In this document: positions 61,899 through 64,000 of the stretch, one piece after another
Numbering within the stretch: the first letter of the stretch is position 1
Layout: each line of letters opens with the position of its first letter
Assembly (NCBI RefSeq): GCF_900156435.1
Contig: NZ_FTPQ01000001.1
Span: 1,054,001 to 1,118,000, forward strand
Direction of reading: 5' to 3'
Source: Microbacterium sp. RU1D
GTDB lineage: Bacteria; Actinomycetota; Actinomycetes; Actinomycetales; Microbacteriaceae
Length of the DNA stretch: 64,000 nt
Made by a program: the position numbers and the translations under genes
Notes under the pieces: model-generated
What the model was told of the DNA's origin: nothing
Seen by the model: only the letters and a program-made list of their open reading frames with translations
Databases searched by the model: none

Positions 61899-63341
61899 TC
61901 AGCCGATCCGAAGCCGACGCCGAACCACCTCGCGGATTCGCCAGGTCGCCCGGCGCAGGCGGTGTCGACGTGCGGCGCGGGACAGCGTCAGCGCCCATCG
62001 CGTGAGCACCCTCGACTCGTCGTAGAGGCGCGCCCGCTCGACCGCCTGCCGCCGCATGCGCGCGAGCGCCGCCGGATCGAGGGATGCCGCCCGCACGAGC
62101 GCGTCGGCGAGGGCGTCGACATCGCCGGCCGGTACGAGCCAGCCCGTGCGGCCGTCGACGATGAGTTCGCGCGGACCGTACGGGACGTCGTAGGCGATGG
62201 GAAGGCACCCCGCGGCCATCGCCTCGGCGACGACGAGGGAGAACGCCTCCGATCGGCTCGTCAGCAGCAGCACGGATGCGCGGCTCAGGGCGTCGCGCGC
62301 GGCGGGATCGAAGCCGTGGAAGCGGATGCCGTCGGTTGCGGTCTCCTCGAGCCGGGAACGGACGGGACCGTCGCCGTAGACGTCGAGCGTCAGCGACGGC
62401 GCGCGACGCCGGGCGCGGGTGACGGCATCCACCGCGTGCTCCACGCGCTTGATGGGCTCCAGCCGCGCGATCACGACCGCGCCCTCGCGGGGGCTGCGCG
62501 TGTCGACGTCTCCCACGGCGACGGGGTGGGGGACCACGGCCAGCAGCGGTGCGGGGCCGACCTCGCGTCGTACGTCTCCAGCTTGACGCGCGGTGCAGAA
62601 CACCACGGCGTCGAACGCGCTCAAGCGCGAGAACACCTCGGCGCGCGACGGGCGGATCGCCGTGCCGTCGTCGGTGAGGTGCGAGCCGTGCACGACGTGC
62701 AGGACGACCACTCCCGGACGGCGGTATCCCGAGGCGAAGCGGGCCATCGCCTTGCTGTCCACGAGCAGGAAGGATCTCCCGCCGGCCGTCAGACGGTCGA
62801 GCCACGCGGCGTACAGCTCTCGCACCCCGCGCCACGCGGCGCGCGGCGCTCCGCTCTCATCGCATGTCACGATGACCCGCCGCGGACGTCCGGACGAGTG
62901 CGGGACGTCGCGGCGATCGCTTGCGGCAAGGGTCCCGTCCGCGCGGAGGTGGTCGATCTGGCGCACCGAGCCGTCGGCATCCACCCGGACGCGGCGGACG
63001 AGCACCCCTCCTGAGAACTCCTCGTCCGCGCCCGCGGGGAGCGGGGCGAACCCCGCGCCGCCGGCGACCGGCCGCCCGCGCAGGTCGTTCTCACGGAGCC
63101 AATCCCACAGGTTCGTGAGCGTGACACCCTCGGTGAGGCCGTCGCGGCGGGCCAACTCCGCAGCGACCGCGGCTCGGTCGTCGCGGTCGTCGCACGTCAG
63201 CACGTGGACCGGCGTCGCGCCCCGGCCCGCGAACAGGCGGGACCGTTGCAGGAGCGCGGCGGTCAGGCCGCCGTACTCGCGCGGGACGCCCCACGTGAGG
63301 ACGAACTGGCGCCCCGCGGGCAGGATCGACCCGCGGGTCAT
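61899..63341 (-). CDS. Glycosyltransferase, GT4 (TagE/poly-glycerolphosphate glucosyltransferase-like)
   Basis: 480 residues. The N-terminus has FVLTWGVPREYGGLTAALLQRSRLF. The middle has GVVVLHVVHGSHLTDDG. The GT-B donor domain has VVIARLEPIKRVEHAVDAV and the E-x7-E motif in SRSEAFSLVVAEAMAAG. It resembles enzymes that glucosylate teichoic acids or related wall polymers. The basic C-terminus (RRHRLRRATWRIREVVRRRL) may bind membrane. The start overlaps the stop of the upstream small gene (ATGA), so the two are coupled. Confidence 0.82.
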   Translation of the reverse strand: MTRGSILPAGRQFVLTWGVPREYGGLTAALLQRSRLFAGRGATPVHVLTCDDRDDRAAVAAELARRDGLTEGVTLTNLWDWLRENDLRGRPVAGGAGFAPLPAGADEEFSGGVLVRRVRVDADGSVRQIDHLRADGTLAASDRRDVPHSSGRPRRVIVTCDESGAPRAAWRGVRELYAAWLDRLTAGGRSFLLVDSKAMARFASGYRRPGVVVLHVVHGSHLTDDGTAIRPSRAEVFSRLSAFDAVVFCTARQAGDVRREVGPAPLLAVVPHPVAVGDVDTRSPREGAVVIARLEPIKRVEHAVDAVTRARRRAPSLTLDVYGDGPVRSRLEETATDGIRFHGFDPAARDALSRASVLLLTSRSEAFSLVVAEAMAAGCLPIAYDVPYGPRELIVDGRTGWLVPAGDVDALADALVRAASLDPAALARMRRQAVERARLYDESRVLTRWALTLSRAARRHRLRRATWRIREVVRRRLRIG

Positions 63342-63586
63342 CCGGCGTCGTCGGTCGGGATCTCCCCGGCGGCGATCGCGTCGGCGTAGGTGCGGATGTC
63401 GGGGCCCGGCTCGTAATCGATGAAGCGGTCCTTGATCCGCGCGTTGATCTGCGCGAAGGCGTCATCAGATGAGATGCCGTCGCTCTCGCGGGCGATCGCG
63501 ACGACGGCTTCCCGCAGCACGGCGTCGGCGTCGTCGAGGATCTTCTGGCGTGCGGGTTCGTTCCAACGGATGTCCGAGATGTCCAT
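63338..63586 (-). CDS. Small hypothetical protein coupled to the glycosyltransferase
   Basis: 82 residues: DISDIRWNEPARQKILDDADAVLREAVVAIARESDG, then INARIKDRFIDYEPG. Probably helical and soluble; no family recognised. TAGGCT on the minus strand (63598-63593) is followed by 6 bases and then ATG 63586, with no ribosome-binding site, so transcription and translation probably start together. It overlaps the glycosyltransferase gene by 4 bases. Confidence 0.7.
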   Translation of the reverse strand: MDISDIRWNEPARQKILDDADAVLREAVVAIARESDGISSDDAFAQINARIKDRFIDYEPGPDIRTYADAIAAGEIPTDDAG

Positions 63587-63706
63587 GGAGCGAGCCTAGG
63601 ACGGCGCCGATCGCCGTGATCCCGGGGTTGCGCCCGATGCGCGGGTGTGCGGCGGCCCCACCGCAACCCCGACGGCGGACCTGTCGTCGACCCGCAGGAT
63701 GGGAGC

Positions 63707-64000
63707 ATGCCGATGGATGCCGTGACCGCACTGCGGACCGGAGCGCGCGATCTCTCCTGGTGGGTGAGGGATTACGCCTACGCCGTGCGGGCGCAGGCGC
63801 GCGCCGCCCGGGGCCGCGACACCTCCGACGACCTGAGACAGGGGGAGGGGCGACCCATCGTGCTGCTGCCGGGGATCTACGAGACCTGGCGGTTCATGGA
63901 GCCGCTCGCCCGCGCTCTGCACGATCGGGGGCACCCGGTCCACGTCGTCACCGAGCTGGGGGGCAATCGCCGCCCCATCGCGGAGTCGGCCGAGCGCGTG
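63707..64000 (+). CDS. Alpha/beta hydrolase, N-terminal part (cut by window edge)
   Basis: 98 codons are visible and the frame is open to the last base. After a basic amphipathic stretch comes RPIVLLPGIYETWRFMEPLARALHDRGHPVHVV, the first strand, oxyanion loop and helix of an alpha/beta hydrolase such as a lipase or esterase. The nucleophile lies outside the window. ATG 63707 is preceded by GGATGGG. Confidence 0.7.
   Translation, partial: MPMDAVTALRTGARDLSWWVRDYAYAVRAQARAARGRDTSDDLRQGEGRPIVLLPGIYETWRFMEPLARALHDRGHPVHVVTELGGNRRPIAESAERV

Overview
The window is high-GC actinobacterial DNA, most likely from a Microbacterium-type member of the Microbacteriaceae. This is inferred from the ribosomal operon layout, the lysine/alanine-rich tails on several ribosomal proteins, the F420-linked and two small Microbacteriaceae-type proteins, and the many TANNNT -10 boxes sitting directly in front of start codons. 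No rRNA, tRNA, CRISPR array, insertion sequence or phage gene was found.

Region 1 (1-20.7 kb) is a surface-polysaccharide locus. It holds a truncated membrane glycosyltransferase-like gene, a membrane-anchored GH26 hydrolase, a short plus-strand operon (an Alg14/Alg13-type glycosyltransferase, a MurA paralogue and a MurB paralogue), and a minus-strand operon encoding a beta-helix protein, three glycosyltransferases, a polymerase, a flippase and a pyruvyl transferase, mostly joined by 4-base start/stop overlaps. Next come a low-molecular-weight tyrosine phosphatase and a chain-length/BY-kinase protein, and on the other strand a repeat-bearing membrane protein coupled to a DUF4012 protein. Together they look like a Wzx/Wzy-type export system with its phosphorylation switch. 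The first 15 kb look richer in A+T than the rest.

Region 2 (20.7-38.7 kb) is the S10-spc-alpha ribosomal supercluster: rpsJ, rplC, rplD, rplW, rplB, rpsS, rplV, rpsC, rplP, rpmC, rpsQ, rplN, rplX, rplE, rpsH, rplF, rplR, rpsE, rpmD, rplO, secY, adk, map, a DsbA-like gene, infA, rpmJ, rpsM, rpsK, rpoA, rplQ and truA. rpsN is missing between rplE and rpsH, and rpsD is missing between rpsK and rpoA; both gaps hold strong hairpins. A three-way-junction RNA can be drawn between rpmJ and rpsM.

Region 3 (38.7-51.4 kb) is a cell-envelope and signalling module: an endonuclease/phosphatase-family enzyme, an LAxTG wall protein, a second DUF4012 protein, two lipoproteins, a PAS histidine kinase coupled to a degenerate GGDEF-like membrane protein, a second protein of similar build, a processive GT2 polysaccharide synthase, an OmpR-type regulator and a membrane-anchored GH6 glucanase. 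It resembles a regulated beta-glucan (cellulose-like) system.

Region 4 (51.4-64 kb) is mixed: two small paralogous proteins flanking a MarR regulator, a sigma-factor region-2 remnant, a DoxX-like protein, a 2H phosphoesterase, a PPOX protein, an XRE regulator with three WGGELPPAPW repeats, an F420-dependent oxidoreductase, a TerC protein behind a yybP-ykoY manganese riboswitch, a TetR/MMPL pair, a glycosyltransferase and a truncated alpha/beta hydrolase. All calls were made by reading the sequence; no database search was run.
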